Of a DNA stretch of 64,000 nucleotides, positions 1 to 20,461 are shown piece after piece (the first letter of the stretch is position 1; each line of letters starts with the position of its first letter). The position numbers and the translations under genes are program-made. The stretch is from Castor canadensis (lineage: Eukaryota; Chordata; Mammalia; Rodentia; Castoridae): positions 13,920,001-13,984,000 of the forward strand of contig NC_133401.1 in the NCBI RefSeq assembly GCF_047511655.1, in the 5' to 3' direction. The notes beneath the pieces were generated by a model, which saw only the letters and a program-made list of their open reading frames with translations, was not told the DNA's origin and ran no database searches.

Positions 1-1775
1 TCACAGGAATAGCCATCTGTTTTAGGGTTTTCTATCAGGTGATATGTAAGGGAACCGTTTTACAGCCCTGTGTTTTCAAACACTTGCATTTTTACCAGTC
101 AGAGCAGTGGGAAGCACACTGCTGGTATTCTTTCTCTGGATGAGTTTGACCTTTAAGGGCCCTGAGTTTCCTTTTCTGAACTACCTGTTCGTGTAGCTTA
201 TCTCTCTCTCTTTTTTTTTTTTCTCCTGGATTAGTTGGTCTTTTTCTTATTTATATCTGAAAGCTCTTTGGACAGTAGGGAACTTAGCCAGTTGTAATGA
301 GTGGCAAATGTTCTTCCTTCCACTTTGTCCTTTTATACTTTACTTTGAGGAACACTTCTCTGGCTTGTCCATGACAGCTTTAGCTGTCCCCCTGAGGAAT
401 CCTAAAACAGGACCATCTAAGAGAGCTTCATGCCAAGATGGGATTGCTTTTCCTTTACTGTTCAGTACAGGAGCCCCAGCCTTGTGTGCTGTTGAGCATT
501 TGAAGTATGGCAGCAGAAGGATGGGTTGATTTGATTGACTTTCAGTCAGTTTCAGTAGCCACATGTTTGACCAGCAACTACCTTCTTGGACACTGCAGTT
601 TTCAAGCCTGCACAAAACCATATCACAAGATGTCAGTTACCACAGTCTATACTGTAGTTATCGTTGCATATCTCCCCAAGGTTAAAAATACACTCGCCCC
701 ACCAAGGGGAACAATTTTACCATCTCAGGTCAGCTGAGGTGTTGCTCAGTGAAAACTGGACCAAAACGGGCTGCCAGTAAAAGCAAATCTAGATTAATAG
801 GAGCATAGGCCCTGGGTGTTAAGCTAGTTTTGAAGGATGGGTAGGAGTTGGAGTTAGGAAGGGGAAAGGTCCAGGAAAAGGAACTGATTGACTAGCATCT
901 GCAGAGGACCCAAGGCATTGGGGGGAACAGCTCCTAAGGACCACACAGGGTTCTGCATCACCAGAATCAAGGGGCGGGCATCTTGGAAGAGGGGAAGGCA
1001 GAGGCACTTGGAACTGGAGAATGCAGCCAAGGCCTTGGCCCCCAGATGGAGATCCCTGCAGGGCTTGGCAGGCACAGAATAAATTGGGGGTTGTCACGGG
1101 GCTCCTAGAGATTCAGGGGATGACAAACAGGAAGCCTGCGTTCAGCAGTACCTGGCACACAGTGTGGGAGCTGGGAAGGAAGCACGGGGAAGCTGGCAGA
1201 GTGCTTTAACAGGCCAAAGAGATGATCTAGCTTCTGAATTTGCAAGACAACTTGCCCTTCAGTGTGGGGAGAATCCCATCACTAAGACTGTGGGAGCTGG
1301 AGAGCTCCTGCCTTCCTCCTTTTCTTAGCACCTTCTGCTGTCACTGGAAAGAGAACTGGGTGGCCCTAGAGAGAACAAAGCTCAGATTCTAGGCCTTAGT
1401 ACTGAGAGAGCATGAGCCAGAAATGCGTAAGATGGATGCCCCCTCTGCTCTGCTCAGTGCTGACTGATGCTGTCCTTGCTGCCCCATGTGGGCCCGAGGC
1501 TACTGGCCCTGAGCCTGGGGAGAGACAGGATGGCAGGCAGACAGGAGGAGCACTGGTGGCTATATGCTGCCTGACACTGTAGCACCCTCTGTGCTGGGCT
1601 GCTGGTGCCTCTCCTCCCTTCCCCAGGCAGCCGGGAACCCTCACTTCCCTCACACTGTTGGCAGCTTGTTTTAGATACACTGAAGCTGGCCCAGTGTTCA
1701 TGGCTTACAGTGTTTGCCTCATCTGCTGTTGTATGCTGAACCTCTTGTTTTTATTTTCATTTATTTATTTAATTT

Positions 1776-2213
1776 TTTAGGGGGAGGGGCAGTACAGGGT
1801 TTTGAATTCAGGGCCATTGTGCTTGCAGGCAAGCACTTGAGCCAGGCCCCCATCCCATTTTATTTTTAGTTTATTTTTCAAATAAAGTCTCATATTTATG
1901 CCTGGACAGTCGTGGACTGCTAGCCTCCCATTTAGTCTTCCAGAGTAGGTGTGCACCACAACATCCAGGTTTAATTGGTTGAGATGAGGTCTCACTAACT
2001 TTTTACCCATGCTGGCCTGGAACTGTGATCCTCCTGATCTCAGCCTCCCACACAGTTGGATGAGAGGTGTGCAGTACTACACCTGCCTTGTATTGAAGAG
2101 ATGAGGTCTCATGAACTTTTTGTTCAGGCTGGCCTCAAACCTCCATGATCCTCCTAATCTCAGCCTCCCATGTAGCTAGGATTACAGGTATGAGTGACCA
2201 CATCTGGCCTTTT
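1776..2213 (-). repeat. Old SINE cluster, antisense (B1/ID-type)
   Basis: Two diverged antisense SINE bodies in tandem. Each has the 'aggtctca.. ctttttgcccatgctgg' and 'tcctcctgatctcagcctccc' blocks of the local B1-like part, and an ID-like piece sits at 1790-1850. Confidence 0.7.
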
Positions 2214-2351
2214 TACAAAATTTTTATGCCAAATCTTTCAATTTGATTCATACTTGTGACACTTCACTCCTTACTACTTCAGCAGGTGACTCTAAGAAGG
2301 ACTTTTTCCTACAAATAATAATATAACCACCACACTGAAGATGATTATGCA

Positions 2352-2646
2352 GGTATAGGGTGAGCATCCCTATTCTGAAAATCAGAAATCCAAAATGTTC
2401 CAAAACCCAAAACTTTTTGTGTGCCAACATGGCGCTTGAAAAGTTTCAGATTTTGGAACATTTTAGATTTTCAGGTTAGAAATGGGATTTTGAACTTGGC
2501 CTCACGCTTGCTAGGCAGGCACTTTTCCACTTGAGCCACTCCACCAGCCCTGAAACATATGTAAAGTCTGGGCTACCCTCCTGATTCTGAAAAACTCCGA
2601 GATCTCTAGAATCACAAGTATTTTGGATAAGGGTTACTTAGCCTAG
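2352..2646. mobile_element. Fossil palindromic DNA transposon (Tigger-like MITE), SINE-interrupted
   Basis: The arms 'gagcatccctattctgaaaatcagaaatccaaaatg' and 'cagattttggaacattttagattttcagg' are imperfect inverted copies. A further piece with 'attttggataagggttactta' lies at 2612-2635, beyond an antisense ID-like SINE fragment (about 2485-2555). This resembles a mammalian Tigger-group non-autonomous element from memory; the family name is not certain. Confidence 0.55.
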
Positions 2647-2796
2647 AATATGTATTTACCAATATTCTTTCCATATCTATGCCGTACTTGAATTTCCTTA
2701 GTTTTCTTCAAAATGTTCTTTAAACCAGGGTTCATTCAAGGTACCTGTTGTATTTCCTGTTTTATTTTAATGTATATATACACATTATGTATATAA

Positions 2797-2962
2797 TTTC
2801 TTGGTTTTTTTGGTGGTACTGGGGTTTGAAGGGCCTACACCTTGAGTCCTACTACTTGCCCTTTTTTGTGATGGTTTTTTGAGATAGGGTCTCTAGAACT
2901 ATTTGCCCAGGTTGGCTTCGAACCATAATCCTCCTGATGTCTGCCTCCTGAGTAGCTAGGCT
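2797..2962 (-). repeat. Composite SINE, antisense
   Basis: Carries the 'ggtggtactggggtttgaa' ID-part and the 'gatagggtctc..actatttgcccaggttggcttcgaacc' B1-part of the family repeated throughout the window. Confidence 0.8.
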
Positions 2963-3059
2963 GTGTTTCCTATTTTAATCCAGTTTAGCCCTTTGTCTCC
3001 AGGCTCGCCTTTAGAATGTCTCACGTTCTGGTTGTCTTCTTTGCTCCCCTGAGCCTATT

Positions 3060-3285
3060 TTCCCACAGGAAATTAGATCTGCAGCTGGGGTGACAGACTT
3101 CAGCCTGCCTCCTGATTTTTAAAGTTTTATTGGAATATAGCCAGTCCATTTTTGTATGGATTGTCTGTGGCAGTTTGCCCTGCTATGGCAGTTTATAATA
3201 GCTGTGACAGAGATTTTGTGGCCCATATAGCCTGAAAATTGACTATTTGACCCTTTTTAAGAAGCTTGCAGAACCCTAGTCTTAG
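3060..3285 (+). mobile_element. Possible hAT-type DNA transposon fossil
   Basis: The line 'aaagttttattggaatatagccagtccatttttgtatggattgtctgtggc...gtgacagagattttgtggcc' resembles an ancient mammalian hAT-derived repeat. Assignment is from memory and no terminal repeats were proven. Confidence 0.4.
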
Positions 3286-3349
3286 CAGGAATGCTTAATA
3301 GTATATCATATTAGTGTGATCGTTTTGATGTAATTTCTCTGCTCAGAGC

Positions 3350-3650
3350 GTTGAGTGGTGGCTCATACCTGTAAAAATCCTAGCTTCTTGGGAAGCTGAA
3401 ATGGGGAGGATCACAGTCAAGGCCAGCCTGGGCAAATAGTTCAGGAGACCCCATCTCCAAAATAACCAGAGCAAAATGAACTGGAGATGTGGCTCCAGCG
3501 GTAGAGTGCCTGCTTTGCAAGCATGAAGCCATGAGTTCAAATGCCAGTCCCACAAAAAAAAAAGAGTGCTGAGTGGGGGTTGGGTGCAGCTCTTGGTAGA
3601 GCATTTATGCAATATGCACAAGGCCCTGGGTTCTGTCTCTAGCAGTGACA
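3350..3650 (+). repeat. Composite SINE followed by an ID element
   Basis: Sense B1-like part ('ggtggctcatacctgtaa'), then an ID-like part ending '..gagttcaaatgccagtcccaca' and an A-tail to about 3563. A separate ID copy ('gcagctcttggtagagca...aggccctgggttctgtctctagcag') follows directly. Confidence 0.8.
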
Positions 3651-3814
3651 AAAAAGAGAGTGAGAGAGACAGAGAAAACTCTGAATGGCTTTTAGTGCCA
3701 CTGGGAGTAAACTCCGGAGGCTATGCCACAGCCTCCAAAGTCCTGTGTAACCTGCCCCTCTCCACAGTTCTTTCCTGTCACTGGTGTCCTAACCCACACC
3801 AGTCTCCTCACTGT

Positions 3815-3993
3815 TTCCAGGGCCTCACACTTGCTAGGCAGGTGCTCTACCACTTGAGCCACTCCACCAACCCTTTTTTGTGTTGGGTATTTTCAAGATA
3901 GGATCTCGCAAACTATTTGCCCAGGCTGACTTCAAACCATGGTTCTCCTGATCTCTGCCTCTCAAGTAGCTAGAATTACACACTGGTGCCTAG
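3815..3993 (-). repeat. Composite SINE, antisense
   Basis: Contains 'cttgctaggcaggtgctctaccacttgagccactccacca' and the matching B1-like part ending near 'tagctagaattacacactgg'. Confidence 0.85.
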
Positions 3994-4009
3994 CTCCTCA
4001 CTGTTCTTA

Positions 4010-4290
4010 AAACTTGCTAATAAGCATACGCAGGCCTAAGGGCCTTAGCACTTGCTGCTCCCTTTGCCTAGGAACCCCTACTAGATTGCACCATGGGTAT
4101 CTCCTTAACTTTGTAAGATCTCTGCTCAAATGCCACCTTCTCAGAGCATCCTGCCCTGTCCCCATGACTGTTCCCCTTATCCAGTTTTATTTTTCTTCAT
4201 AGCACCTATCTGCTAATTATGGCCATTTCTATTTATTTGTGCCTGGCATATAAATAGGTGTTCAGTAAATGTTTTCTTTTAATTGTCTGT
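4010..4290 (+). repeat. L2-type LINE remnant
   Basis: Shows the familiar L2 3' run 'tgctcaaatgccaccttctcagag' followed by 'tggcatataaataggtgttcagtaaatgtt'. It is an old, degenerate copy. Confidence 0.55.
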
Positions 4291-5321
4291 GAACCAGATC
4301 CCGTTCTGAGGACTATAGTGTGTTAACTTACTTTACCCCACAGATGAGGCTCTTTGTGAGCAGGGAGGACCTCAGATGCTTTCCAGCTATAAGTGTTCCT
4401 TTGGGTTGAAGGAGGGTTGCATCTAAGCAGAGAGGCCCTCCACCCGACATGAGACCAGCAGTGTACTCCTACTCCTGAGGTTGGGAGGGGGACAGTAGGC
4501 CCCTGGGCTTCCTCAAGCTTCTCTCTAGTCGTCTTGAGTCCTGCTCAGCAGGGCAACTTAGGTCCAGGTCCACTCTGGAGTCAGAGTGGCTGCTGTGCCC
4601 ATTTTTCTGGTGCTCAGATCCCTGGGTAGCTGAGGACAGAGGAGAAGGGTATGCTCAAGTGCCAGCCGGACCTGTGGCATGGGCTTCTGTGTCACATGGG
4701 TGACTGGGGCCCCTCTGTCCTGCAGCTCTTCTGCCACTGGCACCCCTTGCCTGGAGGATGCTGCTTCCTCTTGCTTCTCTCTTGCTATCCCCACTGCCCA
4801 ACAGCCACTTGCTGAACCCAGAAAGTGGAGCTGTCATTCGCCTTTGTAACACATTTCAGCCTTCCTGTGGTGTTAGAGTAAGACCCAAAACCTTGCTTAG
4901 CCATACCAACAGCCTAGGGTAGTCTGGGCCTGTCTTCCCTCTCTCATCTCTTGTACTCATGGCTGTTGGCTCCAGCGTACTGGCTGCTGTGCCTTCTCCA
5001 GATGCCCCATCTCTTTCCTGTCCTGGGCCTTCTCCATGCTGGTCCCTCTGCCAGGCTGCTTTTCTCTCCAATCCTCTGTGGACCTGCCTCCTTCCCATGT
5101 TGAATTGATTTCACAGCCATGTGTCCAGTGCCTGGACTAGGCTCTGGGGATGGCCCATGTTCCAGTGACATCCCTTTGTTCCTGCCTTGCTGCTGTTGTG
5201 CCCCTTTTCTGATTGGGAATGTGTTCAAAGCCCTCCGAGTAGATGCCTGAAGTTGCGGATAGTACCAAACTCTGTGAACACTATGCTTTTGATAAGGTTT
5301 AACTTACAAATTAGGCACAGT

Positions 5322-5338
5322 AAGAAATTAACAGCCTT
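5322..5338 (+). repeat. Target-site duplication, left copy (U6 retrocopy)
   Basis: AAGAAATTAACAGCCTT, 17 of 17 identical to the right copy at 5455-5471. Confidence 0.95.
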
Positions 5339-5366
5339 GTGCTCGCTTCGGCAGCACATATACTAA

Positions 5367-5397
<31 letters not shown>

Positions 5398-5454
5398 GGC
5401 CCCTACGCAAGGATGACACGCAAATTTGTGAAGCATTCCATTAAAAAAAAAAAA
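5339..5454 (+). pseudogene. RNU6 (pseudogene): U6 snRNA retropseudogene with A-tail
   Basis: Starts exactly at the U6 5' end (GTGCTCGCTTCGGCAGCACA) and runs through the ACAGAG box region, 'gaagattagcatggcccct', 'caaggatgacacgcaaattt' and 'gaagcattcca', about the whole 106-nt RNA. Against canonical U6 it has two extra A in the 'actaaa' run and G>A, C>T and G>A changes in the 3' half. It ends in an A-run instead of the T-terminator. Identical 17-bp direct repeats (AAGAAATTAACAGCCTT) flank it at 5322-5338 and 5455-5471, so it was pasted in by LINE-1 machinery. I see no PSE or TATA element upstream, so it is probably not transcribed by pol III from its own promoter. Confidence 0.95.
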
Positions 5455-5471
5455 AAGAAATTAACAGCCTT
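5455..5471 (+). repeat. Target-site duplication, right copy (U6 retrocopy)
   Basis: AAGAAATTAACAGCCTT directly after the A-tail, identical to 5322-5338. The first two A could equally belong to the tail. Confidence 0.93.
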
Positions 5472-6084
5472 AACTAATAATAAAATTGAGCAATTTTAAT
5501 AATATACTGTCAGAAACGGTATATGAATGTGGTTTTTCTCTCTCAAAATATCTCACACTATACTCACCCTTTTCATAATGATGACGTGTGACGATCCAAC
5601 GTCTACGTGATGAGGTGAAGTAAGGCAAGTGACAGGCATTGTGACATAACATTAGGCAACTATGTGAAGTCACTCGAACACATGCACTTTGATACTGCTG
5701 TAGTTGATCTGATAACTGAGAAGGCTACTAAGACACGTACAGATGGGTAGCATATACAACGTGAATACATTGGACAAAGAAATGATTCATGTTCCTGGTG
5801 GGTGAAGCGAAACGAAGGGAGATTTTACAACAATACTCAGAACAGTGTGCACTTCAAAGCTTAAGAATTATTTCTGGAATTTTCCATTCAGTATTTTTGG
5901 GCCATGGTTGAGTATTGTATGAAACTGTAGGAGGCAGAACCAAGGTTAAAGGTGGACTGCTCTGCCTTTACACACTTGTCTTTTCTGTTAGGCTAGGCGC
6001 TCCCATGGGTTTGTTCTGTGCTGCATCCTCAGTGCTCAGAACAAGGCCTGTTTCATAGAAGGCACACAGTGAATATTGGCTGGC

Positions 6085-6420
6085 TATAGGGTGAATCCTC
6101 ACGTCAGTTCTCTGAGGCACTTCCTCCATGCTAGGTGCTTCTCTAAGTATCCAGTGTCTCGTGTCCTCCTTATATGGCCCGCTAATGCCTGCTTTACAGT
6201 CAGCCTACTGAGGCACAGGAAAGTCAAGTGACCTTCCCAGCATTGCCTGCAGGAAGGGGCAAAAGCTCCAGAGTCTCCTCTCAACCATATGATCCACACT
6301 TTTTACAGGAAGCAGGCTGAGACGGAGAAGTTGGGCTGCTCAGGGACACGTGGCTAGTGTGCAGCAGAGCTGAGGCCCGGGCCCTGGTTCTTGGCTCCCT
6401 AGCTTGTCCTGTGTGCTTGA
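6085..6420. repeat. MIR/L2-type remnant
   Basis: Contains MIR-like core text ('actgaggcacaggaaagtcaagtgaccttcccag' and 'cgtggctagtgtgcagcagagctgaggcccgg'). Confidence 0.5.
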
Positions 6421-9400
6421 TTGGGCCTTGCCTAGTATTGCTTGGGTAAGAAAGTTCTCTCACATGCCCCTGCCCTTGTCCTAGAGGCCAAGTGGGTTCT
6501 AGAAAGTGCCCTGATGGGAGCAGTGCTCCTGGGTGAGGCAGGAATGCCTGGGTTTGTGTCCCTGTGTTGTCCACTCTGCTTGCTGGCTGTGTCAGTGGAC
6601 AAACTTCAGCTTCTCAGTGCCTGAGTGTTCCCATTTACAAAATGAGGTGAATAAAAGAACCTTCTGCCTGAACCTTTGGGAGGGTTAAATGAGTTACATC
6701 ACACAGATCAGCCTTTGAGGCTGGAAGTTGTTGGTGGCGTTTAGTGGGCAGGCCTCTCTGAAAGGTGGTTCAGATCACAGCTTTGAAGGGGAGGCGTCCT
6801 TCACTTCTGGGCTTCATGGCCTAGTTCCCTTGGTCTGTGAACCTTCCGGAAAGAGGAGCCCCGCCTAATCCGGTCCTCCTGGGCTTCACCGGGAATCAGG
6901 GCCCAGCTTTTATCAACTTCTCTCCAGTCTGATGTTCAGACTCCAGTAAAGCTCTCCCACAAGTCGGGAAAGGGGCCTGAGGCCAGCAAGGAGCTTCTGG
7001 GTGTGGGCTGGAGTTCCAGCTCCACCATGGTCTGCCATGTCCCTTCCAAAAGGGTAAGGCCACCTCCGCATCAGAACCTTGCATGCTCTTGAGAATTGAA
7101 TGAGGGCTTTTCACTGCTGTTTGTTTTCTACTAGTGTCTTTTGGCCAGGACAGGGTGGTTTCCCTGGGTGGTTTATTTGGGATGGGGGGTGGAAGGTCCT
7201 TAAGCCCCAGCTTTGGGTGGGAGTTCCTCTCTGCCCCAGATACTGTGTTGTAAGCCCTCAAGGGGTGTTCTGGACAAGGCTCTTGTTTTTTCTCTGGAAT
7301 TCTGAGTGCTGCAACCTTGCAACCTCGGTCCAGTTGGAACTGGATCTGCAGCTGGCCCAGCAGCAGGAGAAGCCCAGTTATACCAGACCCACCTTCTTCC
7401 TGGTGGTTTCCTGGCAGGCAGCTCCAGCCAGGTGTGGGATAGAGTGGGGTGGAGTGGGGTAGGACAGCTTTGAACCCCATCCAGTGTCAATGTCCAGTGT
7501 CAGTACTGTCCGTGAGGCCAGTGGTTTCTGAGTTAGACCCTGTTAAATGTGCTCTGAAGGCAATAGCCTACCACCATCTCAGCAGCCCTAATACCTAGTG
7601 GAGAGGAGTGAGCTGGAAGCAGTGAGCTTGCCACATAGTGGACCTGCTGTCCTTGATGCTATGGTTCTGGACTTGTGCCCCTGGTCCCCACCCAGAGCAG
7701 CCCCTCAGAGCTGCTTCCCACTGTGTGTTCTCTCCACCCTTTGTCAGCTGAGGTGGTGCCACACTGTGCATCTTAGTTTGCAGCCTGCTTTTTTCCTGTG
7801 ACCATTTCTCAGAATCTCTGTATGAGATATTTTTTAATGTGTTCATATCTCTTAGGAGCTCTGTGATTTTTCAGTCCACCACCTCACATTCAAAGTCATC
7901 ATTGTAAAATATCTAAGAGGACCCCTATGGTCAGTAAAACATGTCATGGCATGTATTCCTACCCACCTCCCTTTTTTGATTTTTGGAAAATAGTAACATT
8001 AACATAGGGATTGGGTTTTAGGCTGACTTGTCCAAAGGGGGCATGGGTTAAAGCCAGTTGAGAAATGCTGGCTGGAGGTGGCGGGTCGGGGGGAGATGTC
8101 AGTATTGCTCTGCCAGTGTGTGCACCGGCCTTGTGTACAGAGGCCCGGGGCCTTGTGTGCTTGGGCTGCTCCACTCATTCAGTGCCCACTTATTGCCCGG
8201 CATGTGCATGGGTGCTTGGGGATAGCCCATTCAGAGCGTATGGAGATCCCTGCCCTAATGGGACTTTGAGGTGGTCCTGCCAGTTATGGGGAGCTTAGAC
8301 TGTGCTTGGGAGGGCCACTGTGCCCGTGCTTGGTGTTTATGGGTTTATCTTACAGAGCATAATAGAATACTCACACACCTGTCTCACAAAGTGTAATATT
8401 GTGGGATCAAGGCCGGTTTCAGAAGACGGAGCCTCCCGTTCATTATCGGGGACCTCTGAGCTTCTCTCCTGCTTGGCTCAGAAAGTCTGGAGCTGAGCAG
8501 GAACTGCCTGGTCCATAGGTCCTTTGGGAGTTCATGGCCAGGCTCACAGCATCCACTGTGTTTAAACTTCTTACATTTGTTTTTGTTTTGTTCTGTTTTG
8601 AAATCTGTGCCTTAGTTTCTGCCTTTGTAATGCAGGAGGTGTGGATGGTTAATAATAGCAAGTGCTCTGTGAGTGTTTCCTAGAGGCCTCTTCTCTAGTC
8701 CCCTGACTCCTGGTTCCCCTCCCTGGAGGCACCATAGTGCTAGAACTGCGAGGGCTCTGGTGGGGATGTTTGTGTGCAGGTGAGCATATTACAGAAAGTC
8801 TGTATTTCATCACTCCAGCAGCACAGAACTCTACACTGTTCTGCACCTTTCTTTTTCTGCATAAGATGGTTCAGATCCTCCCAAGTCCAAGTACAGCCCT
8901 GCTTATTCTCTCTCTCAGCTGCACAGCATCTCACTGCATACGTGTGCCACGAGCATTCTCTCTGCCCCCATGATAGCCCCATGTGAGCACAAATGCCATG
9001 CTCCATTGAGGCTAGGGTGGCAGCATCTGGAAGTCATGCCACATTTATGTAATGCCAAGAAATAGTGGTGCCTGATTAAGTCAAGACTGCCTGCCAGCCA
9101 TGAGATGTGTCCACAGCCCAGCATGTCAGACATGGAACCGTGTACATCACAGGGCTGATAGGAACAGTTGTGCTCCTGCCTGATACCGAGGAAATGCAGA
9201 CTCACAGGGAGGGCAGTCCAGCAGGGTGGGCCAGGGTCAGGCTTGGAGGCCCAGTCGTGACACTTGTCCCTCTCCATGTGGCCTTGGCAGGGCCTCCATG
9301 CTGCAACAGCACTTTCCATGGGGCGGTTCTGGAAGATGTGCGCGTTGGGTATGACCCATTCTTGGTTCTTGGCGCCCATCCGGGCTTGCTGCACTCGTGT

Positions 9401-10242
9401 GGCTTGTTCTTATCAGTGGGGTCTGGGGCGCTGGTCGCTTATGCTCTCTTTGAGTTTCACATTCTCATTAAATGCTTTCTGTTTTTTACTGGTCATGTGA
9501 CTGTTTTCTAGATACACAGGGGTGTGCCACCTAAAATTACTGTGTGGTAGGTAAAAAATGAGGGGATGTGGGCAGTTTAGTGTCATTCAGCCTAATAGAT
9601 ATACACAAATTTTTGGTCTTGTTCATTTACTCTTGTTAGAGCAGTTTGCATGTATCAAAAGAAAATTCTTTCCTAGCAACTTCTAAGTCACGAATAATAG
9701 AGCTAGTGTTTTGTTCGTAAGCCAGGCTCCCTCTGTTGGGACCTGCCTTCCTATTGGCCACCTTATTTTTGACATCGTTAGAAGGACCAGGCCCTCTGTC
9801 TGGGCAGACTGTACCCCTCCGCCCCCAGAGAGTCCTCCCAGTGGGCACCTCTTGCCTTGTAAGATCTTCAGCTGCTTTGGCTCTTGAGTGTTTTCTATTA
9901 CTCTTGGTTTTCCTTTACAAAACATTGATGTCTTGTAAAGAGGAACACTGGCCTTCTCTCGGGTGCAGGGTGCTGGCTCATTGTTAAGGGGCTGTGAATA
10001 AAAGCAGTGTCCCCTCTTTGATTTGTGTCAGTGCTGCCTGATTTCAGGGGTCCTCAGGCCAGGCCACTCTTGGAGATGATACTCTGTCCTTTTTCCCCTC
10101 TGTGCAGCCAGAGGCCTGTGCAGTTTCCGGTAGGTCCTATCAGCTTTGCGGGGCTCAGATCTCACCAGTACCAAAGGAGTTTGGTGGCCTGCTTGCCCAT
10201 AGCTGAGCGGTGGCCCTCAGCTCTCCCAGCCCCAAGGCCTAG

Positions 10243-18952
<8,710 letters not shown>

Positions 18953-20055
18953 GCAGCCTGCCGCCGCCACAGGACACGTGCACGGCTGCCACCCACCACC
19001 CGGGTGGCTTTTTAAAACAGACTTTATATTTTGCCTTTTTGGTTTGTGCTCCCATCCCTCACCTGCTCATCCCCGTTTCCAGTTCCTTCTCAGTCCTTGC
19101 CCAAACTCAGTGGTCCCAGCAGCTGATGCCTCTAGTCTCTCCTTTGTGCTTGGACTCGTGCTGGGGGACTGTCCACCTCCTGCCCCAGACGGGCTGTTGA
19201 GAGGATGGAGATTCAGGTTTTTCAACACCGGCCCCTGTGAGCGGGGAGCATGGAGCACAGACAGTTCCTGCCTAGGTTTCTGGCCAGGGCACTGTACAGG
19301 CAGCTGCCTGCACTGCTGCTTCTGGATCGAGGCCACTTCTGGCAGTCTGGCTGCCCAGTGAACAGCTCCCGAGCTGCCTTCCTTGTCCTTTGCCTGGCTC
19401 AAAGTTGCCTGGCAAGAGGCAGCCCACTGCATCCCCTATTGGGGCAGAAAAGCAATAATATCTAGGGACAGGCAAAGGGGCTTCAGAGGCTGTGGCATCG
19501 GGGTTGAGGCTTCCTCGCCAACAGAGCCAGGTCCTTGGATCTGCGTTGGGGGAATCAGGAGGGTCCACTTTTTCTGGCTCTACCTCCTTCTATATCCTCA
19601 AACTGCTCCTCTGCCCCATGGGTGAGGCAGGAAGAGCATTCAGGAGCCAGCCTGCCCACCCTCCAGCCCCGTGCCTTACCAGGGCTTCCTTCAGGCTGCC
19701 CTTACCTCCCACTGGATCCTAGGCCTGCCTGGCTCCTGTACAGGGTGGGGGCCGGCATCGTGCCCTTCTCTGCCTGGGGCAGAAGGTGCCAGCCTCGGCT
19801 GTTACACATCTCACACCGAGACAGTATTGGGCCCCTGGACTTGGGTTGGGGTGAGTGTATCTCTGGTACGCATTGGTGTCAGGACCTCTGAGAACGGAGG
19901 CTCCCAGGCCACCTCGCTCCTTCCCCATCTCCAGGACCCTGCATTCTGCAGCCTTAAGGTGAACATGAGCAAGAGCCCACGCCGGTGCTGTGGGTGCACA
20001 TGTGTGCCTTGGACTGTGTCAGTGGGCATCCCGTGCTGCTGGGATGCAGATGCGT

Positions 20056-20110
20056 GTGTGTGTGTGTGTACATGTGTGCGTGTGTGTGCGTGTGCACATG
20101 CACACGAGTG
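20056..20110. repeat. (TG)n/(CA)n microsatellite in AKT2 3'UTR
   Basis: Alternating purine-pyrimidine 'gtgtgtgtgtgtgtacatgtgtgcgtgtgtgtgcgtgtgcacatgcacac'. Confidence 0.9.
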
Positions 20111-20455
20111 TCCGGGTTCTCGAGTGTGCATGGTGTGTGTGGGCTTGGGCCCCACCCCTGGCCTGAGCGTTTCATCCCATGAGGAGAGTGGGTACCGGAT
20201 CTACCTGCTGTCTCCGCTCCTCTCCCCTCTCCCCCAACATCTCTGGGTGTTTGGAATTTAGTTTTTATGGTTTTGAACTCCCCACCCCACTTCCCATCTA
20301 GGCAGTTAATGGAAAGGCATGGGGGAGGAGGGTGGGGTGGGGATGGTTTGGGTGGGGGGTCTTTTTTCCTTTTTGTGTGTGTATATTGTTTATCTGACAA
20401 TTCTCCCCCATCCCCACTTGCCTTTCCTCCTTCCTCATATTTGTACGGTACAAGC

Positions 20456-20461
20456 AATAAA
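20456..20461 (+). terminator. AKT2: AKT2 poly(A) signal AATAAA
   Basis: 'caagcAATAAAgacacttgtttcag' about 1.5 kb after the stop, followed within 30-70 bases by TG-rich sequence ('ttggttgtgg'). Best candidate for the main 3' end. Confidence 0.8.

Larger units (their letters stand above)
5222..5962. mobile_element. Fossil Tigger/pogo-type DNA transposon split by a U6 retrocopy
   Basis: Sequence on both sides of the U6 insertion ('atgcctgaagttgcggatagtacc', 'aaattaggcacagtaagaaattaac', 'aataataaaattgagcaattttaataatatactgt', 'ctacgtgatgaggtgaagtaaggc') matches my memory of a mammalian Tigger-group element. The U6 insertion lies between 5339 and 5471, so the transposon is the older of the two. 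Confidence 0.5.

Noticed and set aside
5339-5442. A functional U6 snRNA gene
   Set aside because: It has no pol III T-terminator, no visible PSE/TATA, has sequence changes, an A-tail and target-site duplications. It is a retrocopy.
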